Shown here in pieces: positions 33,051 to 44,256 of a stretch of DNA of 64,000 nt; position 1 is the first letter of the stretch; the number at the start of each line of letters is the position of its first letter. This DNA is from Chiua virens. Taxonomy: Eukaryota > Basidiomycota > Agaricomycetes > Boletales > Boletaceae. The stretch lies in assembly GCA_019787685.1 (NCBI GenBank), contig JAHNUO010000007.1:1364001-1428000 (forward strand), written 5' to 3'. The notes under the pieces were generated by a model. That model did not search any database. It saw only the letters and a program-made list of their open reading frames with translations, and was not told the DNA's origin. The position numbers and the translations under genes are program-made.

Positions 33051-34326
33051 TGTTACTGTTACAATTCTTTTCTTTCTTTCACTTGTACTGCTTCACTATG
33101 CCTGATACTTCAGGTATCTCACTATGCTCATCCCTACTCGTTCTATTTGAAATCCTTTACCTAAGCATTGGTTCAACCCGAACGCTTACTCATTTATTTC
33201 TTATCATCATCTGCTGCCTTTGCACCGTACGATGTCCTCTTTTGACCTATTGTGCTGGTTCTGCTCTTCTCAGTCACCCGTTCTTCCATTGGTCTGTGTG
33301 TCCTCTCTTACATATAAAATAGCTTGTCAAGTTACTCCTGTACACTAGTCTTGTTCTCTGCAATCTAGTTGAGTACACTCAACTCCTCCTTGGACTTCAG
33401 CTGAAGTCAACCTCATCTCTTGGTCCCAAGAGTATAGATTCTTGACCAGACAACTCAGGAAACTTCCTGAGTCCAACCTTGTTCTCTCTGGTAGCAATTA
33501 TGCTAACCAGATATCTCCTTTGAACTCCACAGTGTGCCATGTACCAAGTGGTGGTTGTTCGAGTTATCGCAGCCACTTGTTACTTAGCACTTTTGTAGCT
33601 ACAATAGGTCTTACCCAGAACTATTGTAACAGTTATAATTTCTCTCTTTTCCTCACTTGTACTACTTCACTATGCTCAATACCTAGGTATCATCATACAT
33701 TCATACATACTTTATTTCCTTTCACCTTTACATAACCAGCACTGGCATTACCTGAGTGCTTACTCATTTCAATTCATGTCATCATCTGATAGCATCACAC
33801 TTACTCACTTTACTTCATGTCATCATCTGATGGCATCAAGCTTACTCATTTCACTTTCATCATCGTCTGTTGCCTTTGCATCATATAATTCCTCCTTTTG
33901 GCCCTTATCCCTTCCCCTCTTCCTGGCCACCCCTTTTGGACACTTGGTCCATGTATGATTCCATATGTATAAATACCTCACAGTGATACTCCTATACCCT
34001 AGTCTTGATCTCTGCAATCTAGCCAAGTCTCACTGCCTCCTCCTTGGGCTTCACCTAAGCCACTCTTGATACTACAACCCATACCTAGTTCTACCTCAAC
34101 TACAAGAGGAAGTCCCTTGGTCCTTCAGGTATAGATTCCCAACAGGACGCTCTCAGCAATGCCTGAGTTCTACCTCATCTCACTGGTAGCAATCCACTGA
34201 CCAGTAACCCTCCTTGACCTCATCCAGTGCATCACGTATCAAGTGGTGGTTGTTTGAGTTATCATAGCCACTTGGTAATTAGTGCTTTTGTGGCTATGCT
34301 AGGTCCTACCTGGAACTATCATAACA
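33051..34326 (+). mobile_element. Solo LTR (family L1) split by a second LTR
   Basis: It starts TGTTAC at 33051-33056, is interrupted by the LTR at 33057-33631, resumes at 33632 and ends CATAACA at 34326; without the insert it is about 696 bp, the same as the 19087 copy. Its own target duplication is degraded: GTTGC at 33046-33050 against GTCAC at 34327-34331, two transitions apart, but placed exactly where the host frame (LMVA/DFVSADYG) requires. A TATAAATACCTC word near 33966 gives plus orientation. Confidence 0.85.
33057..33631 (+). mobile_element. Solo LTR nested in the tip of another LTR of the same family
   Basis: The 575-bp block starts TGTTACAATTC and ends CTATTGTAACA. Flanks are GTTAC (33052-33056) and GTTAT (33632-33636), a 5-bp duplication with one C-to-T change. 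It inserted 6 bp inside the start of the older LTR. Confidence 0.87.
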
Positions 34327-35399
34327 GTCACAGATTTTGTGTCTGCTGACTATGGTTTTCTTTGATCACCAGATGGAAAGGAATCTGCATGGGTTCTCTT
34401 CAAGGCTGGGAAAACACAACATGGATATTTTACCAGCAATGAAATTATAAAACAGGCTGCATGAGCAATGGAGATACTTCAGAAATACTGTCCAGATGAT
34501 AACCATGTGTTTATATTTGACAATGCCATATCCCATGTCAAATGGGCTAATGATAAGGGGAATTTAGTTTTTGGTCCTGATGAAAAACCACAAAATAACA
34601 ATGCTCATGCATGTTTCCAAAATGGTGATTCCCAGCCACTTTACTTCCCTGAGGGACATTCACAGGCTGGCTGGTTCAAAGGGATCGAACAGATCCTCCA
34701 GGAACGAGGCTACAATACCAAGGGCCTCAAAGGAGTGCAAAGAATTCAAATGTTAGCCAGGACAGAAGGACTGCTGCTGTTGCCACATATTATTCAATGA
34801 ACCTGACTTTGAATGTCAAGTCTCTATTGGAAAATCAATGTCACAAACATGGTTTTCATGTCATCTTTTTGCCAAAATTTCATTGTGAGCTTAATGTCAT
34901 TGAGATGTGCTGGTGATATGCCAAGTGAGTCTATCATCTCAACCCCCCCTCCTCAAAAGAAGCTGATCTCAAATGAAATATGTTGTCTGCACTTGCATCA
35001 ATTCCACTCTCCTCTATGTGATGGTAAGAATAATCTTCAACTTGCAGTCCTCCCTTTTTCAGTTCTCATTTTCAATCCAATAGATTTGCCATGTGATCTT
35101 GGCGCTTTATTGAGGTATATAAACATGGTCTTGATGGTGCTCAAGCTGCCTGGGCAGTAAAAAAGTTTCATGGTCACTGGATTATGCCTGAAACATTGTT
35201 GTGTGGCTTTGATGGCATCTTGAACCCTCACATTTAATACCCCATTAGAATACTATTCACTATGAATCCATGATTAATCATTATTACATATTGTACATAA
35301 GTTCACTAGCATAGTCAATACTCATAGAACAATCTTAGTACTTACCATTTAACCTCCACTGTACATGGCAAGTCCTTGGCATCACCACTGAGCATGAGT

Positions 35400-37183
35400 G
35401 TCACACTCAGTCACCTCACGTGATGTTCAACAGCATTGAAACTTGTGATCCAGTGATCTTTGTAATAGTTGCTTACACCATTGACAACTGGACCACTCAC
35501 ATGTGGCTTGTTTTACACTCACTCGCATTGATGGATGATGGGCTAGTGAGCAAGTATGATCAAGTGACAACTAAAAGACTGATGAACTCTACAGGTCACC
35601 AAACAGAGATATCAAGAAGCCTACCAAAGGATGAACAATTTGAACAAGAAACCCTTTGTCATCAGCCATAAAAGAGCATTCTATGATAAAGAGACACTGC
35701 TCATTCCCATGGAAAGTCTGAAAAGGATGCATATGGCAGAGTGATACAAGATATGAAAGTACATAGCATAGAATCCAACTATCTGATTTTTGTGAAAACT
35801 CCAGTAGATGGTCACTCGAAATCTAAATATATATGATGATTGGGTTAGACAGTAGTCAGATCAGATAACAATTTTTTTCTCACAGCCCAATTATCATGAA
35901 TTCAGGCATGCTGCAACTGTTTGGAAAAAAAACTTGCCTTTCTTCAGAAGGGCTCATAACATCTCAGGAGAAGACAAATTTGTGTTTTGGTGGTATCTAG
36001 ACTTTGTAAGCCTTGGTGTTACAATAGTTCCAGGTAGGGCCTAGCATAGCCACAAAAGCACTAAGTATCAAGTGGCTGTGATAACTCAAACAACCACCAC
36101 TTGGTATGTGATGTGCTGCAGAGTTCAAAGAGGAGTACTGGTCAGCGGATTTCTACCAGTGAGATGAAGATAAAACTCAGGCATTGCTGAGAGTGTCCTG
36201 TTGGGAATATATACCTAAAGGACTGAGTGACTTCCCCTTATGATCAGGGTGGACCAAGATGCTGGAAGTTGGTCATAGTAGCGAGGTTGGCTTAGGTTAA
36301 GCCCAAAGAGGAGCAGAGATACTTAGCTAGATTTCAGAGATCAAGACTAAGGCATACAGGGTATCTCTGCGAGGTATTTATATGTCGAGAAACAAGCATG
36401 GACCATTGGTCTACAAGGGGTGGCCAAAAAGAGTGGAACTATCAAAGGGCCAAAGGGGTCATATGGAGCAGAAGTGCTGGACAGAACAAATTATAAAAGG
36501 TAAATGTAGAAGCCATCAGAATGATGACAGAAATGAAGGTGATTCCTAGTGGATCAAAGGAAGTAGGAGAAAAAAAGTGATAATAGAACAACTGGTTGGG
36601 TTGGAGTCATGTAATCAGATCAATGGGAAGACAAGGTAAATGGGGCAAAGGGTTAGGCCCTTGCTGAGTAATCTGAGACAGGGGTAAGCCCTGTGGATTG
36701 AACATAGGTTAGTACCTGTAGTACCAAGCATAGTGAAATCAAAGTAAAAGCAAAAGGAAAAGATGAATTGTAACACTTGGATGCTTGTTTGAAGCCACAT
36801 ACATAGGACTCTGTCAATGGAGTGTGGATTGAGTTTTTGCCAGAGCTTGGGTGGGACTCAGACATGGCAATGGGAGCTGAAAACTTGCAATGTGGAGATG
36901 CTGGGTTTACAGTCATATAAGGCCTCATTTGGTGTTGTACACATGAGGGCTTTAGTGGGGCTACAGTTGTGGATTTAGTTGGCATATTCATGTGCATCAG
37001 GCCAGAAGCCTTTGGACATTTGAGTATGGCAAGTGTGCTCTCATGGGTGGTCTGGTTAAAGCATTCTGTGATGCCATTTTGCTGTAGGGTATGTGGAGCA
37101 AAGAGTTCAAACATTCATGGGTAATGCATTTATTTTGAAATAGGCCTGTAGCCGTCTGCCAATGAATTCACCCCCATGGTCAG
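35400..37183 (-). pseudogene. Ty1/copia pol relic (integrase region), interrupted by a solo LTR
   Basis: Minus-strand pieces: GGEFIGRRLQAYFKINAL near 37120-37175, APHTLQQNGITECFNQTTHESTLAILKCPKASG (37100-37000), PNEALYDCKPS and VFGSHCHV-like sequence (about 36860-36930), WLQTSI at the LTR edge (36790) and, beyond the LTR, IPPKHKFVFS (about 35960-36000), the usual end of the copia integrase. The copy is frame-shifted and truncated by a MITE at 37184. Sequence between 35400 and 35950 is probably the same relic but is too degraded to assign. Confidence 0.7.
36017..36775 (-). mobile_element. Solo LTR (family L1), 759 bp, target duplication CTTGG
   Basis: The plus strand starts TGTTACAATAGTTCCAGG and ends GATGAATTGTAACA, flanked by CTTGG at 36012-36016 and 36776-36780. 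It is inserted in the copia integrase. Similar in length and sequence to 20109-20865. Confidence 0.95.
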
Positions 37184-37895
37184 TAGTGTTTTAAGGTCCA
37201 GTCCAGGATGGTCCTGGTCTTAGTACTTTAGAAAAGGAAGTGGTCCTGGTCTTTCAAAAATTGAGAAAAATGAAAAGATAGGTATTGGCCCAGGGTTCCC
37301 CACTTTGGTATACATTCCATATGTTTTGCAGTATTTTAGGTATTTATGTGGAATTTCTACCCTCAAAATCAAGTTTGTACCCCCCAAGTATGATATCCGA
37401 CCCAGAAATGGCTATATCTCTGCCAGTTATGGACTGATCCTCACAATTATTGGACTCACAGCACGCCAGGGGTCTACTCTACATTATGTATACTGATGAC
37501 AAAGTGTGATTCATGCGAATATACTGTAACATATGCAAGCACATGAAAAAGTGCTGGGAGGATATCTCAATTGTGCTCTCTATTGCAGATGAGTAGATAA
37601 CCCCTGTAAATAACATGTGATGCGAAAATGACAATATCTCGGTCATTTCTGGACCGATTCCCACGAACATTGGACGCCCAAAAAGGCAAGAATCTAATCT
37701 AAATCTGGTAAACTGATGATTAAGCCAGCTTTTGCAAAAAACCAGGTCCTAAAAAAGTTGTTAAAGTTGTTAGGACTGGTTTTTTGTGGTTTGGGTCTGG
37801 TCCTACCACTTTTGGAAGCTTACTAAGACTGGTTGCGGTCTGGTTGCCTCATTTGGACCATGGGAAACTGGACTGGACCAGATTTTTAAACACTA
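37184..37895. mobile_element. hAT-like MITE, second copy
   Basis: The ends TAGTGTTTTAAGGTCCAGTCC and GGACTGGACCAGATTTTTAAACACTA are inverted and match the 32492 MITE; GGTCC words are frequent inside. The 8-bp flanks (ATGGTCAG and CATAGCAC) do not match, and the copia frame does not resume on the right side, so one flank has been rearranged. Confidence 0.8.
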
Positions 37896-38720
37896 CATAG
37901 CACAAAGTAATCTTTTTAGAGAAAACTATTATATAAATAAAAATATATATTTATATAAGAATAAACATAAAAGTATGAGCATAGTCCTAGTAGCTCCATT
38001 GGCTTCTGTCATATACCATTCAATCTCCATTCCTCTGGATACAACTTTGACTCTCTTAGATGATAACTCTGGGTTGATCTCCCTCAGGACACAACTCCAT
38101 GACCCCAGACTTCTGCTATGTATATATGTTTCCTCTTTTTGTTTAGTACATCAACCTGTGTCTTGCTTACAAGCACAGCTCTGGCTGCCTCAGTACCCAA
38201 ATCACCTCCAGTTATTTAGTTTCCTGATTATCTGTCTTACTCAGATTTAGTCATCCTCCATTCTCTGTATTATTCATCTCCTTGCTCCATGACTAATCAT
38301 TCTGTTTTCTCTGAGTATATAAATTGTAGTTACTTCAATTATAACTTCAGTCTGAATATTAGTTTGGAAGATCTTGACAGCCTTTACTCCCCTCAACTCC
38401 ACTTTATGTGTTAAGTTCTTACTCTGACCTCTGTTCTCCACACATCCATAAATACAGGGACAGACTGTGACAAGGGTGCACCACATACAGTGAAGCCAAG
38501 TCCTATCTGGTGCTAACTCTGGAGATCCAGAGTTGGCAACCAAGGAGTTGCATGGTCTCTAACACCTTTCCCTTTTGTATGTAGTACACTATAATCACTT
38601 AAACTCTTGCATGACACAACTGTAGCATCCATAGTAATCCATAGTCACTTGCCATGTGTGCTACAACACACTAAGTAGCACTATATAAAGTTACTCATAT
38701 TATCACTCTCAACCTCATCT
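37896..38720. other. No gene recognised; possible decayed LTR-like sequence
   Basis: AT-rich, with a TATATAAATTG promoter-like word near 38313. No coding family, terminal repeat or target duplication could be settled. Confidence 0.35.
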
Positions 38721-38721
38721 A

Positions 38722-38899
38722 TAGTGATCTCAATAACCCTTTCCATACTAACCACAGCTGCAGTGCACAAAGTGCACTGCCAGACACTGTGGGAATATTG
38801 CTTAGCTTTGGTGGAGTTATAAATTGCACTTACTCTCAGCTACAAATCAGCCCCAAAGATCATGTGATTTGGTTCACACACCATTAAGATATGACCATT
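38722..38899. mobile_element. Isolated terminal repeat of a Tc1-like element (element 1 family)
   Basis: About 178 bp starting TAGTGATCTCAATAACCC after TA, which matches the reverse complement of the repeat at 290-469 through GCACTGCCAGACACTGTGG, GCTTTGGTGGAGTT, CATGTGATTTGGTTCACAC and ATTAAGATATGA. Similarity stops near 38899 where the DUF6532-like gene begins, so only one end of the element remains. Confidence 0.85.
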
Positions 38900-39960
38900 T
38901 ACATTATCCCTGTCCGGCTCAATCTCTTCCTCTCCTGCTTGCTTGTGTTGCCCTCAATCTCACTTGCCTGATTCCTGAGTCCACTAGATCCAGTCTCCAA
39001 TCCAAACTCCATGATGGCATCTTGAATGACATTATCAGGTATAAAGGGTTCATCATCTTTGTGGGTTACAGTCTTGATACCAACATGTGACCTGTGTGAA
39101 GTCAGCAAATATCTACACAAAGTCAATACATATACATACTTACCTGCCATTCTCAAAAACCTGGGTAAAATCCCTTTGTCACATGTTCAATACTGATCAA
39201 AATACTTAGTGGAGCATATCAAGATGCTTCCAGTAGATATGTTCATACTGCTCCTCCTTGAATTGAATTGGTTCATGCTTGCTGGTGGACCACTCATCAA
39301 ATGCACATTCAATCTGTCATGGCAGTTGCAAATCAGATCTTAACCTCCATCCAAATCTGCAGTGTGAATACATACCACAGTAATCACCAGCACAAATCCC
39401 ACACAGGGGAACAGGCAGTAATCATCAGCCCATTTAATTCCTTCATTTGTCTTGTGTGCAAAAAGTATTTTGTTGATTACCTGTTGAATTTCCTTGTGCT
39501 TGTAAAGGCCAATGCAAGGGTGGAGCTCCTGGTGGCAGTCATATCATTTAAGTAGTGCCATGGTATGTAACTATACAGTGATATAGAACTTGCACAATAT
39601 ATGAAGCCTGCCTGACTTGAGCTCATACACAAGCTTTCTATTATTTGCTTTGGTGGTCTTGTCACCTACAACTTGAACAAACCCATATGCAGCTGCAACA
39701 ATTGCCCTTGCATTTTGAATAGGCTATGAAAGTGAGAGCCACAAGCAGTTATCTAAAAGTCAAGATATCATTGATTTAGTAGTAGAAATTACAAATTCGA
39801 GTTCAACACTTACTAGCCAGATCAGTTTGTCATTGAGACCACTGTTCTTCATATCAGTACTGTAATATTCATAGCTTACCTTCCAGGTAGCCAAGGCCCA
39901 CTCTGGTTCAACAATGGTGTCAGGGAATGGGTTTTCCTTGAGTAACTTGATCTGATACTG
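38899..39960 (-). pseudogene. DUF6532-like basidiomycete gene (second copy)
   Basis: In minus-strand order: LLKENPFPDTIVEPEWALATWKVSYEYY (39950-39860), a possible intron, NARAIVAAAYGFVQV and ANNRKLVYELKSGRLHIL (39720-39590), then YKHKEIQQVINKILFAHK and YCLFPCVGF(A/V)LVITVV (39510-39370), EWSTSKHEPIQFKEEQYEHIYWKHLDML (39300-39220), and a tail ending SRTGIM-stop at 38899. This is the full motif order of DUF6532 proteins, a family of unknown function expanded in Agaricomycetes. Stops (for example the TAA after HLDMLH) and frame changes make a pseudogene. The tail runs into the Tc1 repeat remnant. Confidence 0.65.
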
Positions 39961-40430
39961 TTAGGCAACTGCATGGGTACAGCTAACCCATGTGGGTCAC
40001 GGGTTGGGTACAATGTGGATATGATGAGTATTTCATGGGTATCAAAAGGCAGCCAAAAAAAAAGTCATACAGTAAATATATTTATAATAAGTATCCAAAA
40101 GTTAGCAAAGTTAGTGTAAAATTGAGTGTAACAAAGTCTTTGTGATATACTAATACTCCTAATTATAGCCCTTCAATATCTCTTGATATTTGTGACTGAC
40201 CTTTTGAACATGTTATCAAGAAATACTCATATTGTGACTGTTTCTAGTTGTAGGCCAATCATCATAACAGTAGCCCTAAGAATATAGGATAATCCATCCT
40301 TGTATGGCTAAGCATGACTCCTACATTATCAATAATAGTGGTATTTATTTAGGCTATTCTGTGGCTATAGTAGAGCTATTATGGGCCATTTTTCAGGTCT
40401 GGAATGAGAGACAAAGTTGGAAACACAGCA
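39961..40430. other. Intergenic, upstream of the PIF/Harbinger transposase
   Basis: No coding family. It contains a palindrome-like stretch around 39980-40015 (CTAACCCATGTGGGTCACGGG TTGGGTA) that might be an element end, but no partner was found on the other side of the transposase. Confidence 0.35.
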
Positions 40431-42187
40431 GAAGCACATGCTGAATGCCAGGCTGTGGTATCTAAATCACATGAATTGGAGCAGGCCTCATCACACAAGT
40501 CCAAAGAGAAAGAAAAAATTGATTGATTGCAAGGGACAAGTGAAAACTGCAGGGAACTGTTTAAGAAACTCCCTCCCTGCTTCCCACTCCCATCTGGACA
40601 TTACCAAAGATTGTGCATCACACCGTGCCTCATATATCAGAAGAAAAAAAGCTGTTGCAAGATATCAACAAATTAGAATTTAAAGTGCTGTTACAGTGAT
40701 TAGAAAACTTACAGTGTTGCATAGAAGAAGATGAGGACTTGGATGAGATTGATGAGTTGAATGATGATGCATTGGAGATCCTCCTGCTAATAACCCTATT
40801 TTCCTGCTCATATTCTCTGATCTCAAATCTGATAATGAACCTGAGTCTGAGTCAGAATCAACCTACTTGATAAACAGAAGAGAGTCAACATAGCAACTAC
40901 TATGTCAAATCAGTGTGCTCCATGACAAAGTCAGACAGGCCCGCATTATCAACCAGATAGCTGAACTGGTGTTGAAGGCATCTCAGCTGCATCTTCTCAA
41001 GCATTTTGCAGAATTCCAACCACAACTCTTTCACATGAAAGCTTATATTGATCCCAAAATATTTGATTGTATCTGAGATCACATTAGTGGCCACCCAGTC
41101 TTCACTTCAAACTCAAAACACCCTCAATTTCTGGTTGCAATTCAGCTCATCATCTTTCTTTATTACCCAGGGTGCTACAGAAACTCCACAGCAATAGAAT
41201 ACATAGCACAGTGGGCGGGAATTGGCACTGGAACAGTGGTGAATTGCATGGAACACACTATGCTTGCCATCTTGGACCAACATGATCAATATGTGAAGAT
41301 TCCCACCACAGACTCTATCAACACAGAACTGGCATGGAGGTTTGTTGCAATGAAATCTCATGAAGCATCGAGAGGGGGATTTTTGTGACTGATGGGACAA
41401 CTATAAATTTGTTTCAAAAACACTCACTTTATGGCAAGATGTACTACAATAGAAAAATGAATTATTTGTTGAACTGTCAGGTAAGAGTTCTCATACCTGA
41501 ATTTACTTGATGGCTAACATGTTACAGCTTATTGTCATGCCACACAACCTCCTCATGGTTGATGACAGTTTAGAACACCCAGGAAGCATGCATAATGCTT
41601 ATGCATTTCATGGAATAGATCTTGCCCAAGCTCCAGTTGGCTTGATCCCAGAGGGCCACTGGATCTGGGCAAACAGTGCTTACCCAATGTGGCCATGGTG
41701 TGTCATCCCTTTTAAAGCCACATGAACAGAGCTGTTGTCATGACCACAGAAGGTTTATAATCAATACCTGTCAAAGGTCAGTGACTACAGTTTCATAGTG
41801 TCAGTGTGCTACAATCTGTCTCAGGTGTGCATGTGTGTGGAGCATGTATTTGCAGCCCTGAAAGGCAGGTTTCAATCACTTCATGATCTTTACATGTACA
41901 TCCAGACACCCAATGATCTAACCTATGCTTTGCACTGGGTTCAGTCCTGCATCAGGGTGCACAATATGATTGTGTGATTTGAGGAGATGCTTGGGTTATG
42001 GTCATTGATGGATTGGGCACATGAAGAGGTCTGCAAGGGGGAGAACAACCATCAGGTTGACCCTACTGCACCTGTAATGGTGATGGTCCCAGATGGAACA
42101 TTTGGACTATCATTCTGCTTGCATCTGATGCAGGAAATCTTTGTGGCATGTGGCATGAATTATGTGGTCAATGAAGGGCAGGAGTAG
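40430..42187 (+). pseudogene. PIF/Harbinger transposase (DDE_Tnp_4 type)
   Basis: Plus-strand pieces: a basic N-terminal part (40417-40683), YYPGCYRNSTAIEYIAQWAG (about 41163-41220), VVNCMEHTMLAIL, then FVTDGTTINLFQKHSLYGK and YYNRKMNYLLNCQ (first Asp, about 41385-41480), a 47-bp GT/AG intron (41481-41527), then LIVMPHNLLMVDDSLEHPGS (second Asp) and GHWIWANSAYP, WPWCVIPFKA-stop, and after that CEHVFAALKGRFQSLHDL and TYALHWVQSCIRVHNMIV (Glu region). The last frame ends at 42187. It would cut and paste with 3-bp target duplications. The TGA in place of Arg after FKAT and other lesions inactivate it. Confidence 0.82.
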
Positions 42188-42199
42188 TGCATATCAATT

Positions 42200-42619
42200 A
42201 GAAAAAGAGAGAGAGAACACACTGTGAGTTACAGGAATACATAGCTTTATTTGATATACAACCTACAACAGAAAAGACCAACCAGCTGCATCAAGCACCA
42301 CTGGAATGTGAAGAATTGGGAGAGAAGGAAGAAGAGCCAACAGGGGAAGAAGGACCAGCAGGGAATGAAAAAAGATTGGCAAGAAATCAACTTGAAGAGG
42401 GACCAGAGGAAAACAAAGAACCAGTGGGATGCAGAATCGGCAATGAGGGTGGCAGCTCACAAGCCACATGTAAATGCAATACCAGGGAGGGACAGTGAAG
42501 CACCAGGCAGAGTGAAGTTGGAGGGAAGTGACTGAGTGGTTTGTACAGTTTGGGTTTGCACAACCTGCAACATTTGAAGGGTGTACTGCAGTCAGAGCAT
42601 TTCAATCTGGTGCAAGTAG
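42200..42619. other. Low-information stretch between PIF transposase and copia 3' LTR
   Basis: A minus-strand frame (42387-42671) with a Cys-rich start (CSNTTCTRLKCSDCSTPFKCC) overlaps a purine-rich plus-strand frame. The composition is biased and I cannot support a gene. Confidence 0.35.
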
Positions 42620-42973
42620 TGTTAGAACAAACCAGTTCCATAGGACCCGGTTGTCCTGAGGGCAGAGTCACTACTCTGGTGACTTACCTGATGGTAAAGC
42701 TCAAGACAGTATTGTGGAGGATGGAGAGAGAGAAGATTCTTATTCTGTATATACAGTAGAATATGTTTATATATCTACTGTAATGCTATGCTGTACCTGT
42801 AGTCAGGACTAATGGTACTGCATGAATGATTGTAACTAATTGTATTGTAGTACCTAAGGCACTACAATAAGTCTATAGTCATTCTGGTACTTTTGGAGAA
42901 CTTCTGGAAGTGGAAGCCTCGGAAGTGCAGGAACTACCAGGAATGGTCAGAACAGTTTATACATGTTCTAACA
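42620..42973 (-). repeat. 3' LTR of copia element B
   Basis: The 354-bp block reads, on the minus strand, TGTTAGAACATGTATAAACTG ... GGTTTGTTCTAACA: TG...CA tips with 9-bp inverted ends TGTTAGAAC/GTTCTAACA. A purine-rich tract lies just upstream on the minus strand, as expected at the start of a 3' LTR. Confidence 0.85.
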
Positions 42974-42986
42974 CTCCCCCTTGCCT
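42974..42986 (-). other. Polypurine tract of copia element B
   Basis: The minus strand reads GGCAAGGGGGAG directly before TGTTAGAAC of the 3' LTR, the position of the plus-strand priming site used in retrotransposon replication. Confidence 0.8.
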
Positions 42987-44256
42987 TGTGTACATAGACA
43001 CTTCAGGCATTAGAAAGGACTTTTGCACAAGTTGTTAGGCTGGCAAGTGAAATTCCAAACCAAGTAAGGAGCAAAACTTCTTGAACTTGACATGTCCAAG
43101 GTTCTTAGTGAATATATCCACTGGATTGTCATCTCCAGGAACATAAAGTAGCTCTACTTGTTTGTAAACCATCACAGCATCTTGTATAAAATAGTAGCAG
43201 ATGTGGATGTGTTTGGAATGCTTTTCAGTGACTGGGTTCTGAGCTATAAATAGCAATCCCTAATTGTCCCCACAGATTGGGATTGGTTTTAGATGGTATC
43301 TGAGTTCTTCCATCATTTGAAAAATCCATACAGCCTGGCAAGAACAATCACTCAGAGCCATGTACTCAGCTGCTGTAGAAGAGAGGGCTGTGGTTTTCTG
43401 CAGGTGTGAATTCCAGAGGAAAACACCATTAGCTAGCTTTATGTAAAAGCCAGTCTGGGAGAGACTGGTAATCTTATCTTGACCCTAGTCAGAATCAGTG
43501 AAGGCAATAATGCCTTTGCCAGAAGATCCATCAAACACAAGTGAACAATCACAAGTGCCAGCTAAGTAACAGCATATATACAAGGCCTTATCAAGGTGCT
43601 CGTGTGAGGGATTTGCAGATTGTCTAGCCAATTGCATTACAGCATAGGCAATAGCTGGTCATGTGCCAATCATAAGATATATTAATGAGCCTATCACTGT
43701 CCAGAAGCACATCCACAACTCTAGATTAACAGAGGCATCATTCTTTGCTGGGTAATATCCTTGTGGTAAGGGAGTACAAGCAGGCTTGGCATTTGTCATG
43801 CTAAAGCACTCAAGCACTTTGTCGAGGTATGAGACTTAGTCTATGAGGATCCTATGATCTTCTTGACATATATTCATTCTGAGGAATTCATGTGTTTCAC
43901 CTAGATCATGGCATTCCCACTTCTTTATGAATGTGGCCTTTAGCTTATCTACTAATGCTTTACTGGGTCTGCAGAAGAGGATGTTGTCCATGTAGATAAT
44001 TGCTAGGATGATATCTTTTCCATTGCGATAGATACAGAGACCAGTGTCTGTTCTAAGTCACTTGAAGCCTAGTGCCTGCATTGACTGATCTAAAGATCTT
44101 CACCAGGCTAAACCTGCTTGTTTAAAGCGATGGCTCAGAGTAGTCAGAGGACTTTGCCTTTTGAGTTGGGAGGCACAAACCCTTCAGGAAACTCCATGTA
44201 GAGTTCCTCTTCCAGTATTCCATATAGGAAGGCAGATTGGACATCAAGTCCTGATA

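Larger units (their letters stand above)
31484..35237 (+). pseudogene. DDE transposase-like gene of a basidiomycete Tc1/mariner-superfamily lineage, with three insertions
   Basis: The order of pieces is that of a large Agaricomycete transposase-like family. The N-terminal part (31484-32257) has FAWCLGRWTKQYIKD and LTTAQQWLKELGYHW. The core has VAWFHDESAFYAND (first Asp, about 32440); then, after the insertions, DFVSADYGF and LFKAGKTQHGYFT (34330-34450), HVFIFDNAISHVKW (second Asp, about 34505-34545), and in another frame FLPKFHCELNVIEMCW (Glu, about 34870-34920). A 60-bp GT/AG intron lies at 35024-35083. The end, KFHGHWIMPETLLCGFDG, has TAA at 35235-35237. The gene contains a hAT-like MITE (32492-32980) and two nested LTRs (33051-34326), plus several stops and frameshifts. 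Confidence 0.8.

Noticed and set aside
42263..42671. Cys-rich minus-strand frame that looked like a zinc-binding protein
   Set aside because: It overlaps purine-rich low-complexity sequence on the other strand and ends inside the copia LTR; no family match.
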